Assembly (NCBI RefSeq): GCF_041685465.1
Contig: NZ_JAWLFS010000141.1
Span: forward strand, 1 to 7,921
Origin: Rhodosalinus sp041685465
GTDB lineage: Bacteria; Pseudomonadota; Alphaproteobacteria; Rhodobacterales; Rhodobacteraceae
Direction: 5' to 3'
Length of the DNA: 7,921 bases
Shown: piece after piece, positions 1 through 7,921 of the stretch
Layout of the letters: each line of letters opens with the position of its first letter
Position numbering within the stretch: position 1 is the stretch's first letter
Program-made: the position numbers and the translations under genes
The notes under the pieces: model-generated
What the model was told of the DNA's origin: nothing
Database searches by the model: none
Seen by the model: the letters and a program-made list of their open reading frames with translations, nothing else

Positions 1-897
1 CGTCAGCTTGCGGGTCGCCGGGATCACGCCGGTGAGCATCATCACCGGATCGTCGCCGGTGACGGCGAATCCCGAAACGGCCGCGCGCGGCGTCAGGCCC
101 AGCCGCTCCGCCGTCTTCTCCTCCGCGATCAGCATGGCGCCCGCGCCGTCGGTCACCTGGCTCGCGTTGCCCGCGGTCACGCGCCAGCCGATTTCGGGGA
201 AGCGCGCCGCCATCTCGTCGGAGTGGAAGGCGGGGGTCAGGGCGGCCAGCTTCTCGGGGGTGGTGTCGGGTCGGGGGCCTTCGTCCGTCTCCACGGTGCG
301 CCCCTCCACATCCAGCGGCACGATGTCGGGGGCGACGATCCCGCGCGCCGAAACCGCGTGCTGGTGCGAGCGAAAGGCGTAGGCGTCCAGCTCGTCGCGC
401 GAGAGATCCCATTTCGCGGCGATCAGCTCGGCGGATATCCCCTGATGCACCAGCCCGTCGGGGTAGCGCGCGTGCAGCATCGGCCCGAGGTTGTCGCGCC
501 CCATCCGGTTCGACTTCATCTCGACCCGGCTCATCATCTCGACGCCGCCCGCGATCACCATGTCATAGGCCCCGGCGATCACCCCCTGCGCGGCGAAATC
601 CATCGCCTGTTGCGCAGAGCCGCACTTGCGGTCGAGCGTCACCGCCGGCACGGACTCCGGGAAACCCGCGGCCAGCACCGCCTGACGTCCGATGTTGGCC
701 GCCTGTTCGCCCACCTGGATCACGCAGCCGGTGATGACATCCTCGACCAGCGCGGGGTCGACGCCCGTCCGCACAACCAACGCCTGAAGCAGGCGCGCGT
801 AGAGGTCCACCGGATGCAGCGCCGCCAGAGCGCCATTCGCCCGCCCCCGCCCGAAGGGCGAGCGCACCACGTCCACGATGACCGCGCGGCGGGCCAT
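1..897 (-). CDS. Thiolase (acetyl-CoA acyltransferase), 3'-truncated by window edge
   Basis: Thiolases cleave a 3-ketoacyl-CoA with CoA to give acetyl-CoA and a shortened acyl-CoA, or run the reverse condensation. The frame is open from ATG at 897 to the left edge, giving 299 residues of a usual 390 or so. The nucleophilic cysteine is Cys92 in DRKCGSAQQAM, followed by GGVEMMSR (117-124), QGISAELIAAKW (152-163), DEGPRPDTTPEKL (205-217) and TAGNASQVTDGAGAM (241-255). The C-terminal NEAFA, GHP and CxG catalytic motifs would lie beyond the edge. The CGSxQQA form of the cysteine loop recalls the FadA5/FadA6 (steroid-type) branch more than PhaA or FadA; this is from memory. The start overlaps the carboxyltransferase stop by one base (TGATG), with AAGGGGG four bases upstream. 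As last visible gene of the operon it probably performs the final thiolytic step. The family call is firm; the substrate is unknown. Confidence 0.93.
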   Translation of the reverse strand, partial: MARRAVIVDVVRSPFGRGRANGALAALHPVDLYARLLQALVVRTGVDPALVEDVITGCVIQVGEQAANIGRQAVLAAGFPESVPAVTLDRKCGSAQQAMDFAAQGVIAGAYDMVIAGGVEMMSRVEMKSNRMGRDNLGPMLHARYPDGLVHQGISAELIAAKWDLSRDELDAYAFRSHQHAVSARGIVAPDIVPLDVEGRTVETDEGPRPDTTPEKLAALTPAFHSDEMAARFPEIGWRVTAGNASQVTDGAGAMLIAEEKTAERLGLTPRAAVSGFAVTGDDPVMMLTGVIPATRKLT

Positions 898-2360
898 CAG
901 GCCCCCTTTCGTCTCAGCGTCAGGTTCATCGCCTCGCTGCGGATCTGCACGACGGGGCTGTTGGCCACCTTCATCAGCCGGCGCGCCTCGTCAAGCTCGG
1001 GCGAGGACAGCAGCGGATAGTCGCGCGCGACCGGGCCGGCCGCCCACATCGCCTTGAGGTCGTGCTCGGGCACCAGCGCGCGCAGGATCAGCTCGTCGTC
1101 GTTCTTCGTGCCATAGCGCTTGCGCAGCTCCTCGATGGTGGGCTGCTCGGGCGGGTTGGCCACGACTTCCTTCGCGCGCGAAGACGACATGATGCGGTCC
1201 ATCACGTCCGGCTCGACGGGCGCGACCGGATCGCCGTAGAAGCCGGCGGCGTACTGGATCACCTCGTCCGGCACCACGGAGTAGCGCTCTCCAGTGACGA
1301 CATTGAGCACGGCGAGCGTGCCCACGAGCTGCGAGAAGGGCGTCGCCATTCCGGGATACCCGAGCTCGCGACGCACGACGGCGGTTTCCTCCAGCACGTC
1401 GGCCAGCCGGTCCGTCATGTTGTACTGCGCGAGCTGCGCCTTGAGCGTGCCCGTCATGCCGCCGGGGATCTGGTGCTCCATCGCGAGAACGTCGTATTCG
1501 TTGAACTGGTCGACGAGGAAGCCCGCGGCCTGCCCGACCGCGCGGAAGTGATCCGCCACCGGCTGGAAGAGCGAGGTGTCGAGGTCGTGCGTGTGCCCCA
1601 GAAGCTCGATGTTGCGCACCACGCTCTCGGTCGAGGGCACCGAGGGGCCGTTTGCCATCGGTCGTGACGCGGTGTGCAGGATGGTCACGCCATACTCGAT
1701 GATGTCCACATAGGCCTTGCCGGAAAGGCCGAGGATGTTGTTGGCGTGGAACTCCAGCGGCGTGTCGCCGATCTTCGCCTTGATCGCGGGCACCAGCGTC
1801 TTCAGGCGCTCCTTTTCCAACACGCCCGCCGTGTCGTAGAGCAGGATCGTGTCGATATCGGGAGAGGCGGCGAGTTGCCCCGCCTTCTCGGCGAAGAATT
1901 CGTCGGTGTGCACGGGCGAGAGGGCGAACATCACCGCGCCCGCCACCTCGGAGCCGTATTCCTTCGCCACCTTCGCGAGACGGTGCATCTTGTCGATGTT
2001 GAAGAGCACGTCGTAGATCCAGAAGGATCGCACGCCGTGCTCGTTGAGCTGCCGCATCCAGCAGTCCATCAGCGCGTCGGGCGTCACGCCGAAGGTCACG
2101 GAGGCGTTCGACCGCATGCCGCCCCGGAGGCGTGTGCGCGGCATGGCGTCGACCAAGAGATCGAGCCCCTCCCACGGGTTTTCGCGGGCGTGCTTGATCA
2201 TCACCTCCATCAGCGACGAGCCGGCAAGGTCGATGACACGGAAGCCCGTCTTGTCGACGAGAGGTGCCACCGGAAGGGCCATGCCGGCCTGCATGCGCAT
2301 CCCCCAGAGGCTCTGCTGGCCGTCGCGCATGGTCTCGTCGAGAAATTCGATATGGGCCAT
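897..2360 (-). CDS. Biotin-dependent carboxyltransferase, pyruvate carboxylase B / OadA type, divergent active site
   Basis: This 487-residue protein has the HMGL-like TIM barrel and following PYC_OADA domain of the carboxyltransferases that move CO2 between biotin and a keto-acid enolate. Visible landmarks are DETMRDGQQSLWGMRM (8-23), FWIYD (113-117), LLYDTAGVL (173-181), EFHANN (203-208), EHQIPGGM (295-302) and MATPFSQLVG (338-347). There is no C-terminal biotin domain; the carrier is encoded separately. By eye alignment to pyruvate carboxylase, Arg12, Asp13, Gln16 and Thr340 are kept. The carboxylated metal-ligand lysine is replaced by Tyr175, the second metal histidine by Asn207, and the pyruvate-contacting arginine by Trp114. 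The acceptor is therefore probably not pyruvate. ATG at 2360 is preferred to the in-frame GTG at 2369 because AGGAG lies eight bases before the ATG and abuts the GTG. The family is fairly sure; the substrate is not known. Confidence 0.86.
   Translation of the reverse strand: MAHIEFLDETMRDGQQSLWGMRMQAGMALPVAPLVDKTGFRVIDLAGSSLMEVMIKHARENPWEGLDLLVDAMPRTRLRGGMRSNASVTFGVTPDALMDCWMRQLNEHGVRSFWIYDVLFNIDKMHRLAKVAKEYGSEVAGAVMFALSPVHTDEFFAEKAGQLAASPDIDTILLYDTAGVLEKERLKTLVPAIKAKIGDTPLEFHANNILGLSGKAYVDIIEYGVTILHTASRPMANGPSVPSTESVVRNIELLGHTHDLDTSLFQPVADHFRAVGQAAGFLVDQFNEYDVLAMEHQIPGGMTGTLKAQLAQYNMTDRLADVLEETAVVRRELGYPGMATPFSQLVGTLAVLNVVTGERYSVVPDEVIQYAAGFYGDPVAPVEPDVMDRIMSSSRAKEVVANPPEQPTIEELRKRYGTKNDDELILRALVPEHDLKAMWAAGPVARDYPLLSSPELDEARRLMKVANSPVVQIRSEAMNLTLRRKGA
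902..908 (-). promoter_or_regulatory. Shine-Dalgarno-like site for the thiolase gene
   Basis: AAGGGGG lies four bases before the ATG at 897, at the end of the carboxyltransferase gene. It supports this start, which also begins the thiolase family's usual N-terminus (ARRAVIVDVVRSPFGRG). Confidence 0.5.
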
Positions 2361-2365
2361 CGGGC

Positions 2366-3730
<1,365 letters not shown>

Positions 3731-3734
3731 GCCC

Positions 3735-4226
3735 TCAGTCCGGCTCGATCCACATGAGCGTCTGGCCGTATTCGACCATCTGCGCGTCCTCGACACAGAT
3801 CTCGCGAACCGTGCCCGCGACGCCCGCGCGGATCGTGGTGAAGAGCTTCATCACCTCGATCAGGCAGACCTCCGTTTCCGGCGTCACCCGGTCGCCCACC
3901 GAGACGTAAGGCGGCGCCGCGGGCTCGGGCGCCTTGTAGAAGGTGCCGAGATTGGTGGCGGCGACGGCCACCCAGCTCTCGTCCCGCGCGGCGGGCGCCG
4001 TCTCCGTCGGGGACTGCGCGGGCGGCGCCGGGGGCGTGATCGCGGCGGCCGCAGGGGGCGGCGCCGGCGCAGCCGCCGGGACCGGCGCGGGTGTCGTGGG
4101 GCCGCGCGCCGCGGGGTCCTTGGACAGGAAGATCTCCTCCCCTCCGATCTCGAGATGCATCTCCTCCCAGTCGGAGTCGTCGAAGATGCGGATCATGGCG
4201 GCGATGTCGCGCGTGCTGAGGCTCAT
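3735..4226 (-). CDS. Biotin carboxyl carrier protein (AccB-like, stand-alone)
   Basis: This 163-residue protein carries the biotin between the biotin carboxylase and the carboxyltransferase. Residues 1-36 resemble the short N-terminal segment of AccB (an IRIF...LEI...IFLSK pattern). A flexible Pro/Ala-rich linker spans about 43-80. The biotinyl domain covers about 86-163, with GTFYKAPEPAAPPY resembling the AccB 'thumb' and the biotinylation site EVMKL, so Lys127 is the predicted biotin site. EVMK instead of the commoner EAMK is a conservative variant. A GTG at 4241 is in frame and overlaps the dikinase stop (GTGA). ATG at 4226 is preferred because AAGGGA lies five bases upstream and the AccB-like region begins just after it. 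An AccB-type carrier paired with a pyruvate-carboxylase-type transferase is an unusual mixture. The role in the complex is confident. Confidence 0.95.
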   Translation of the reverse strand: MSLSTRDIAAMIRIFDDSDWEEMHLEIGGEEIFLSKDPAARGPTTPAPVPAAAPAPPPAAAAITPPAPPAQSPTETAPAARDESWVAVAATNLGTFYKAPEPAAPPYVSVGDRVTPETEVCLIEVMKLFTTIRAGVAGTVREICVEDAQMVEYGQTLMWIEPD

Positions 4227-4231
4227 TCCGG

Positions 4232-4237
4232 TCCCTT
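4232..4237 (-). promoter_or_regulatory. Shine-Dalgarno-like site for the biotin carrier gene
   Basis: AAGGGA lies five bases before the ATG at 4226 and directly after the dikinase stop. It favours this ATG over the overlapping GTG at 4241, which has no well-spaced site. Confidence 0.5.
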
Positions 4238-6019
4238 TCACCCTTGCGCCGCGACAGCGACGGTCTCGCGGTCTTCATGCGCCTGTCCAACGCGCGCCCC
4301 CGCGAGCAGCAGCGGCAGCACGGGCCGGCCGATCACGAAGCGGAGCTTCGCCGCGATGGCGGCGCCCATGCCCTCTTCGCTGGCGAGCGCGCCGCCCGTC
4401 GCCGCCTCCGCCCCGGCCAGAAGCGCCGGGAGCTTTGCCGGATCTTCGCCGCCCTCGACGGCATTCAGATCGACGATACGCGCCTCCGGCGCGGCCTCGG
4501 GCGTGAAGACCCCGATCGGGCAGGCGGCGGCGGCCCAGTCCTTGAGCTGCGCGAGGTCAGCCTCGGCGTCCTCGTCGGGTGCTTCGGCGGCGAGCGCGCC
4601 GTCGTAGACGCGGCCCGTCGCGCCGTCCGCGGTCACCGTCCGGCCGGCCTGTCCCGTCACGCTGCCGAGGCCGCAGCCCACCACGCAGGCCACGCCGAGC
4701 GCGCGGCTGACCACGGCGGCGTGGCTCGTGGAGCCGCCCTTCTCGGTGATGACCGCCCTTGCCGCGAGCATCCCGTGCAGATCCTCGGGGCTGGTGGTCA
4801 CGCGGGCCAGGATCACGTCCTCGCCGAGCGCCGCGCGGCGCTCGGCCTCGTCGCTGTCGGTGACGACGGTGCCGATGCCGATACCCGGCGAGGCGGCCTC
4901 GCCCTGGCAAAGCATGTCCGCGCGCTCGGCCTCGCCGGGTTTCAGCCTCGGCGCGAGGAGCAGGCGCACCTGATCCGGCGTCACCCGGCGCAGCGCGACC
5001 TCGGGCGTGATCACCCCCTCGCGGACCATCTCGGTGGCGATGCGCACGGCAGCCGCCGGCGCACGCTTTGCCGCGCGGGACTGGAGCAGGAAGAGCTCAC
5101 CCTTCTGAACGGTGAACTCGATATCCTGCACGTCGCCGTTTGCCTCCTCCAGAACGGCGCTCGCCCTCATCAGCGCATCGAACGCCGCCGGCACGGTCTC
5201 GCGCATGGTCTCCACCGGCTGCGGCGTGAACTTGCCCGAGACCACGTCCTCGCCCTGCGCGCGGGCGAGGTATTCGCCGTAAGGTTTCCGCTCGCCGGTG
5301 ATCGGGTTGCGGGAAAACAGCACGCCCGTGCCGCTGGCCGCGTCCATGTTGCCGAAGACCATGGCCTGCACCGCCACGGCGGTGCCCAGGTCGTCGGGGA
5401 TGCCGTGATGCTTGCGGTAGCGTTTCGCGCGCCGCCCGTTCCAGGAATGGAAGACGGCGTCGATCGACGCGAAGAGCCGGTCGCGCGGTGTTTCGGGGAT
5501 CGCCCGCCCCGATGTCTCACGCAGCGTCGCGGCCCAGCTGTCGGCGTCGCCCTCGGCGGGAAACTCCGCGCCCACGCATTTCAGCACGATGTCGGCATAA
5601 AGGTCGTAGAAGCGGCGATGCACGTCGTGGGCGAAGGCCGGATCGCCCATCTCTGCGCCGAGCGCCGCTTCTGTCTCGGCGCAGATGCCCATGTTGAGGA
5701 TCGTGTCCATCATGCCGGGCATCGAGATCGGCGCACCCGAACGCACCGAGACGAGAAGCGGCTGCGGCCCGTGCCCGAAGCGCCGGCCCGTTTCCTCTTC
5801 GAGCCAGGCCATGCCGGCGTCGATTTCCTCCGCGAGCCCGTCCGGCCAGTCGCCTTTCCCGAGGAACTCGACGCAGGCGCGTGTCGTCACCACGAAGGCC
5901 GGCGGCACCGGCAGCCCAAGCGCGCGCATCCGCGCGATGGACCAGGCCTTGCCGCCGATCAGGGCCTTGTCGGGCAAGTCCGGCCCGTCGAGCCGCAGGG
6001 TCCAGCGGGGATCGGCCAT
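4238..6019 (-). CDS. PPDK-like dikinase lacking the PEP/pyruvate domain
   Basis: Pyruvate phosphate dikinases use ATP to phosphorylate a swivelling histidine, which then passes the phosphate to pyruvate. This 593-residue protein keeps the first two parts. The ATP-grasp domain has IGGKAW (21-26), LLVSVRSGAPISMPGMMDT (88-106), FSRNPITGE (235-243), GEYLARAQGEDVVSGK (248-263) and DIEFT...LLQSR (299-315). The phospho-histidine domain has TTSPEDLHGM (408-417) and GGSTSHAAVVSRA (428-440), with catalytic His433. Canonical PPDK is about 870-900 residues because of a C-terminal PEP/pyruvate TIM barrel. Here the chain ends 160 residues after His433, in an Ala-rich tail (480-593) I cannot place. The protein can probably make phospho-histidine but must use another acceptor or acceptor-binding subunit, as phenylphosphate synthase and rifampicin phosphotransferase do. 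The ATG at 6019 overlaps the previous stop by one base (TGATG), with AAGGAG 11 bases upstream. The similarity is to PPDK rather than PEP synthase. Confidence 0.88.
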   Translation of the reverse strand: MADPRWTLRLDGPDLPDKALIGGKAWSIARMRALGLPVPPAFVVTTRACVEFLGKGDWPDGLAEEIDAGMAWLEEETGRRFGHGPQPLLVSVRSGAPISMPGMMDTILNMGICAETEAALGAEMGDPAFAHDVHRRFYDLYADIVLKCVGAEFPAEGDADSWAATLRETSGRAIPETPRDRLFASIDAVFHSWNGRRAKRYRKHHGIPDDLGTAVAVQAMVFGNMDAASGTGVLFSRNPITGERKPYGEYLARAQGEDVVSGKFTPQPVETMRETVPAAFDALMRASAVLEEANGDVQDIEFTVQKGELFLLQSRAAKRAPAAAVRIATEMVREGVITPEVALRRVTPDQVRLLLAPRLKPGEAERADMLCQGEAASPGIGIGTVVTDSDEAERRAALGEDVILARVTTSPEDLHGMLAARAVITEKGGSTSHAAVVSRALGVACVVGCGLGSVTGQAGRTVTADGATGRVYDGALAAEAPDEDAEADLAQLKDWAAAACPIGVFTPEAAPEARIVDLNAVEGGEDPAKLPALLAGAEAATGGALASEEGMGAAIAAKLRFVIGRPVLPLLLAGARVGQAHEDRETVAVAAQG

Positions 6020-6621
6020 CACTCCACCCGCTCCTTGCCGAGGATGCGCAGCAGATCCTCGTGCAGCTCGAACCAGACCGTGTGATAGCTCATGATCCTG
6101 GCGTCGCTGACCCATTCGATCGCGCCGTCCTCGGCCCGCTCCAGCGCCTGCAGAAGCATGTCCTTGTAGACCTTCAGGCGCGGCACATGCGCGATCAGGC
6201 GGTCAAGCACCGGCTCGGCCTTCTCGTGCAGGTCGCCCAGCCTGTCGATGATCGCCGCGTCGTGGTCCTTGTCCGAGTGGTCGTTCGGCAGCCGCTCGCC
6301 CCCCACTTCCATCGTCTGCCAGTCGGTGATGAGCTGCTTGATCTGGTCGTTGACGGCCTCGAAGTCGGTATAGGCCCGGTTCATCTCTGCATTGGCGCGC
6401 TGTTCGGCGAAGTCGCGGGAATAGCCCGACTGGAGCGAGATCGCGGCGGTTGGGGCGAGGATGTATTTCTCGCCCGCCCTGTTGACGCGCCCGGCTTCCG
6501 CGGCGGCGTCCAGATGGCGCTTCACCACCTCCTCGGGCAACCCGGTGATCTGCGCGACACCCGCCGGGTCGCCGTGCTTCTTGATGGCGAGCCCGTGCAG
6601 GGCGAGGGTCTGCTCGTTCAT
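6019..6621 (-). CDS. Uncharacterised 200-aa protein with winged-helix-like N-terminus
   Basis: I do not recognise this family. The protein has 200 residues. Residues about 5-58 look like a small winged-helix fold: helix, turn, helix (GVAQITGLPEEVVKRHLDAA, 21-40), then a short wing ending KYILAPTA. Residues 65-200 are charged and mostly helical, rich in Asp, Glu, Arg and His, with an aromatic patch MSYHTVWFELHEDLL (177-191). There is no signal peptide or membrane segment, so it is probably cytoplasmic. It starts within the ligase stop (ATGA overlap), with AAGGAG eight bases upstream, and its stop overlaps the dikinase start by one base. This tight position directly before a dikinase without an acceptor domain suggests a partner subunit or regulator of that enzyme (inference). 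A DNA-binding regulator of the operon is the alternative. That it is a real gene is well supported by spacing and codon use; its role is open. Confidence 0.87.
   Translation of the reverse strand: MNEQTLALHGLAIKKHGDPAGVAQITGLPEEVVKRHLDAAAEAGRVNRAGEKYILAPTAAISLQSGYSRDFAEQRANAEMNRAYTDFEAVNDQIKQLITDWQTMEVGGERLPNDHSDKDHDAAIIDRLGDLHEKAEPVLDRLIAHVPRLKVYKDMLLQALERAEDGAIEWVSDARIMSYHTVWFELHEDLLRILGKERVE
6030..6036 (-). promoter_or_regulatory. Shine-Dalgarno site for the dikinase gene
   Basis: AAGGAG (6036-6031) lies 11 bases before the ATG at 6019, inside the last codons of the preceding gene. A second G-rich stretch, GGTGGAG, lies closer to the start. Either supports ATG at 6019 over an upstream in-frame start inside the 200-residue gene. 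Confidence 0.5.
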
Positions 6622-7921
6622 GTGCTCGTCTCCTTCTCGTGGGCCGCGCGCACCCGGTCGCGCACCTCGCGGCGCAGGATCTTGCCCGCGGCGCTCTTGG
6701 GCAGTTCGGGCCAGACCTCGACGGACTTCGGCGCCTTGTGGCCGGCGATGCGGGCGCGCACCTCGTCGCGGATGCGCTCGGGGTCGAGATCGGCGCGTCC
6801 CGCGACGACCGCATGCACCCGGTCGCCCCATGTCTCGTCGGGGAGACCGATGACCGCGGCTTCCACCACGCCCTCGCAGGCGAGCACCGCATCCTCGACC
6901 TCGCGCGGGTAGACGTTGTAACCGCCCGAGATCAGCATGTCGTTCTTGCGGTCGAGGATGTAGAAGAAGCCGTCCGCGTCCATCCGCCCTACGTCGCCGG
7001 TGTGCAGCCAACCATTCCGGAACGCCTGTTCCGTCGCCTCGGGCCGGTTCCAGTAGCGGGCCATGGTCATCGGCCCGCGCACGCAGATCTCGCCGATCTC
7101 GCCCGGCGGCAGTTCGCGGTCCTCGTCGTCCATCACCGCCACCTCGGCGATGGTGAAGGGACGCCCGCAGGAGCCCACCCGGTCGTGATCCTCGGGCTTG
7201 AGGCAGGTGATGACCATGGGGCTTTCGGCCTGCCCGTAGGTCTGGGCGAAGACCCGGCCGAAGCGCGCCTCGGCCCGTTCGTAGAGCCGCGGCGAGATGG
7301 GCGAGGCGCCATAGGCGATGCGGCGGAATTTCAGGTCGGCGCGCTCGATCCCCGGCGCCTCCATCAGCATGGCCAGCATGGTCGGCACGAGGAAGGTGAG
7401 CGAGGCGCCCTCGGCCTCGGCCAGTTGGATGAACTCGTCCGCGTCGAACTTCGTCATCACGAGCGAGCGCGCGCCACGCACCAGGCTGGGCAGGAAGAAG
7501 GCGCCCGAGGCATGCGCGATGGGCGCCGCGTGCAGGAAGGTATCGCCCTCGCGGATGTCCGGCATCAGGTCGGTGAGAAAGGCCGACAGCTCCGCCAGTT
7601 CGCCGCGCGTGCTCAGCGTGACCGCCTTGGGCTGCCCCGTCGTGCCGCCGGTGTAGCCCAGCCGCAGGGGCGCATCGAGCGGGCGGTCCACCTTGCACGG
7701 GGTCGCGTCGCCGCCCTCGATCATGGCGCACAGCTCATCCCAGCCGATCTGCATCGCGGGTGTGAGCCCGTCGAGCCCCGCGTGCAGCACGCAGACCGAG
7801 CCGCTGTCGCCCAGCTTGTAGTTGTGATCGGTCAGCGTCTCGCGCGTGTTCATGCCGACGCGCACCAGCCCCGCCTTGGCCAGCGCGTAGTAGGCGACGA
7901 TGCACTCGATCGAGTTCGGCA
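6618..7921 (-). CDS. Acyl-CoA synthetase (AMP-binding, class I adenylate-forming), 5' end outside window
   Basis: The enzyme activates a carboxylic acid to its CoA thioester through an acyl-adenylate. The open frame continues past the right edge, so the start is not seen; 433 residues of an expected 500-550 are visible. The first visible residues (PNSIECIVAYYALAKAGLV) fit the usual N-terminal domain. Then come the phosphate-binding loop TGGTTGQPK (visible residues 90-98), the adenine motif QTYGQAESP, GWLHTGDVGRMDADGFFYI, the hinge region LDRKNDMLISGGYNVYPREV and the catalytic lysine in PKSAAGKILRREV (about residue 413). No key residue is missing in the visible part. The acid specificity cannot be read from the sequence. 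Its place in an operon with a carboxylase and a thiolase suggests it activates the carboxylation product (inference). The stop codon overlaps the start of the next gene by four bases. Confidence 0.92.
   Translation of the reverse strand, partial: PNSIECIVAYYALAKAGLVRVGMNTRETLTDHNYKLGDSGSVCVLHAGLDGLTPAMQIGWDELCAMIEGGDATPCKVDRPLDAPLRLGYTGGTTGQPKAVTLSTRGELAELSAFLTDLMPDIREGDTFLHAAPIAHASGAFFLPSLVRGARSLVMTKFDADEFIQLAEAEGASLTFLVPTMLAMLMEAPGIERADLKFRRIAYGASPISPRLYERAEARFGRVFAQTYGQAESPMVITCLKPEDHDRVGSCGRPFTIAEVAVMDDEDRELPPGEIGEICVRGPMTMARYWNRPEATEQAFRNGWLHTGDVGRMDADGFFYILDRKNDMLISGGYNVYPREVEDAVLACEGVVEAAVIGLPDETWGDRVHAVVAGRADLDPERIRDEVRARIAGHKAPKSVEVWPELPKSAAGKILRREVRDRVRAAHEKETST
6630..6635 (-). promoter_or_regulatory. 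Shine-Dalgarno site for the 200-aa protein gene
   Basis: AAGGAG lies eight bases before the ATG at 6621, within the end of the ligase gene. It is the strongest site in the window. It supports a separate 200-residue gene, because the same frame is also open far upstream inside the ligase. Confidence 0.75.

Noticed and set aside
897..2360. HMG-CoA lyase or isopropylmalate/homocitrate synthase
   Set aside because: The IPGGM and ATPFSQLVG motifs and the length of 487 residues match the biotin-dependent carboxyltransferase group, and the neighbours are biotin subunits.
4015..4110. GC-rich repeat-like stretch
   Set aside because: It encodes the Pro/Ala linker of the biotin carrier protein and needs no separate explanation.
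4244..6085. Very long open frame on the plus strand (about 610 codons) opposite the dikinase
   Set aside because: The translation is Arg/His/Gly-rich with no family motif, and it mirrors a minus-strand gene with clear catalytic motifs. High GC makes such antisense frames common.
6622..7731. Upstream extension of the 200-aa protein frame into the ligase gene
   Set aside because: The extra sequence is Arg-rich shadow translation of the ligase; a strong Shine-Dalgarno site and the ATGA overlap set the start at 6621.

Overview
The window is a single, gap-free stretch of seven genes, all on the minus strand and so read from high to low coordinates. It is very GC-rich (about two thirds by eye), with strong G/C bias at third codon positions. 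Together with the protein flavour, this suggests an alphaproteobacterium, perhaps Rhodobacterales. That placement is an inference, because no marker gene is present.

In order of transcription the genes are: (1) a class I adenylate-forming acyl-CoA synthetase whose 5' end lies beyond the right edge (7921-6618); (2) a 200-residue protein I do not recognise, with a winged-helix-like N-terminus (6621-6019); (3) a pyruvate-phosphate-dikinase-like protein of 593 aa that keeps the ATP-grasp and phospho-histidine domains but lacks the C-terminal PEP/pyruvate barrel (6019-4238); (4) a free-standing biotin carboxyl carrier protein (4226-3735); (5) a biotin carboxylase (3730-2366); (6) a carboxyltransferase of the pyruvate carboxylase / oxaloacetate decarboxylase alpha type with several altered active-site positions (2360-897); (7) a thiolase that runs off the left edge (897-<1).

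Every junction is an overlap of 1-4 bases or a gap of at most 11 bases, so this is one operon with translational coupling. There is no room inside it for a promoter or terminator; both must lie outside the window.

The most interesting reading (inference) is a biotin-dependent carboxylation pathway for a ketone or other carbonyl compound. The dikinase plus the unknown protein would activate the substrate by phosphorylation. The three biotin subunits would carboxylate it to a beta-keto acid, the ligase would make the CoA thioester, and the thiolase would cleave this to acyl-CoA units. The order carboxylate, ligate, thiolyse is the logic of the known anaerobic acetophenone pathway, but with a different type of carboxylase. 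The plainer alternative, pyruvate carboxylase next to PPDK for gluconeogenesis, fits poorly: the dikinase has lost its pyruvate/PEP domain, and by eye alignment the carboxyltransferase has lost the arginine that holds pyruvate and the lysine that normally binds the metal.
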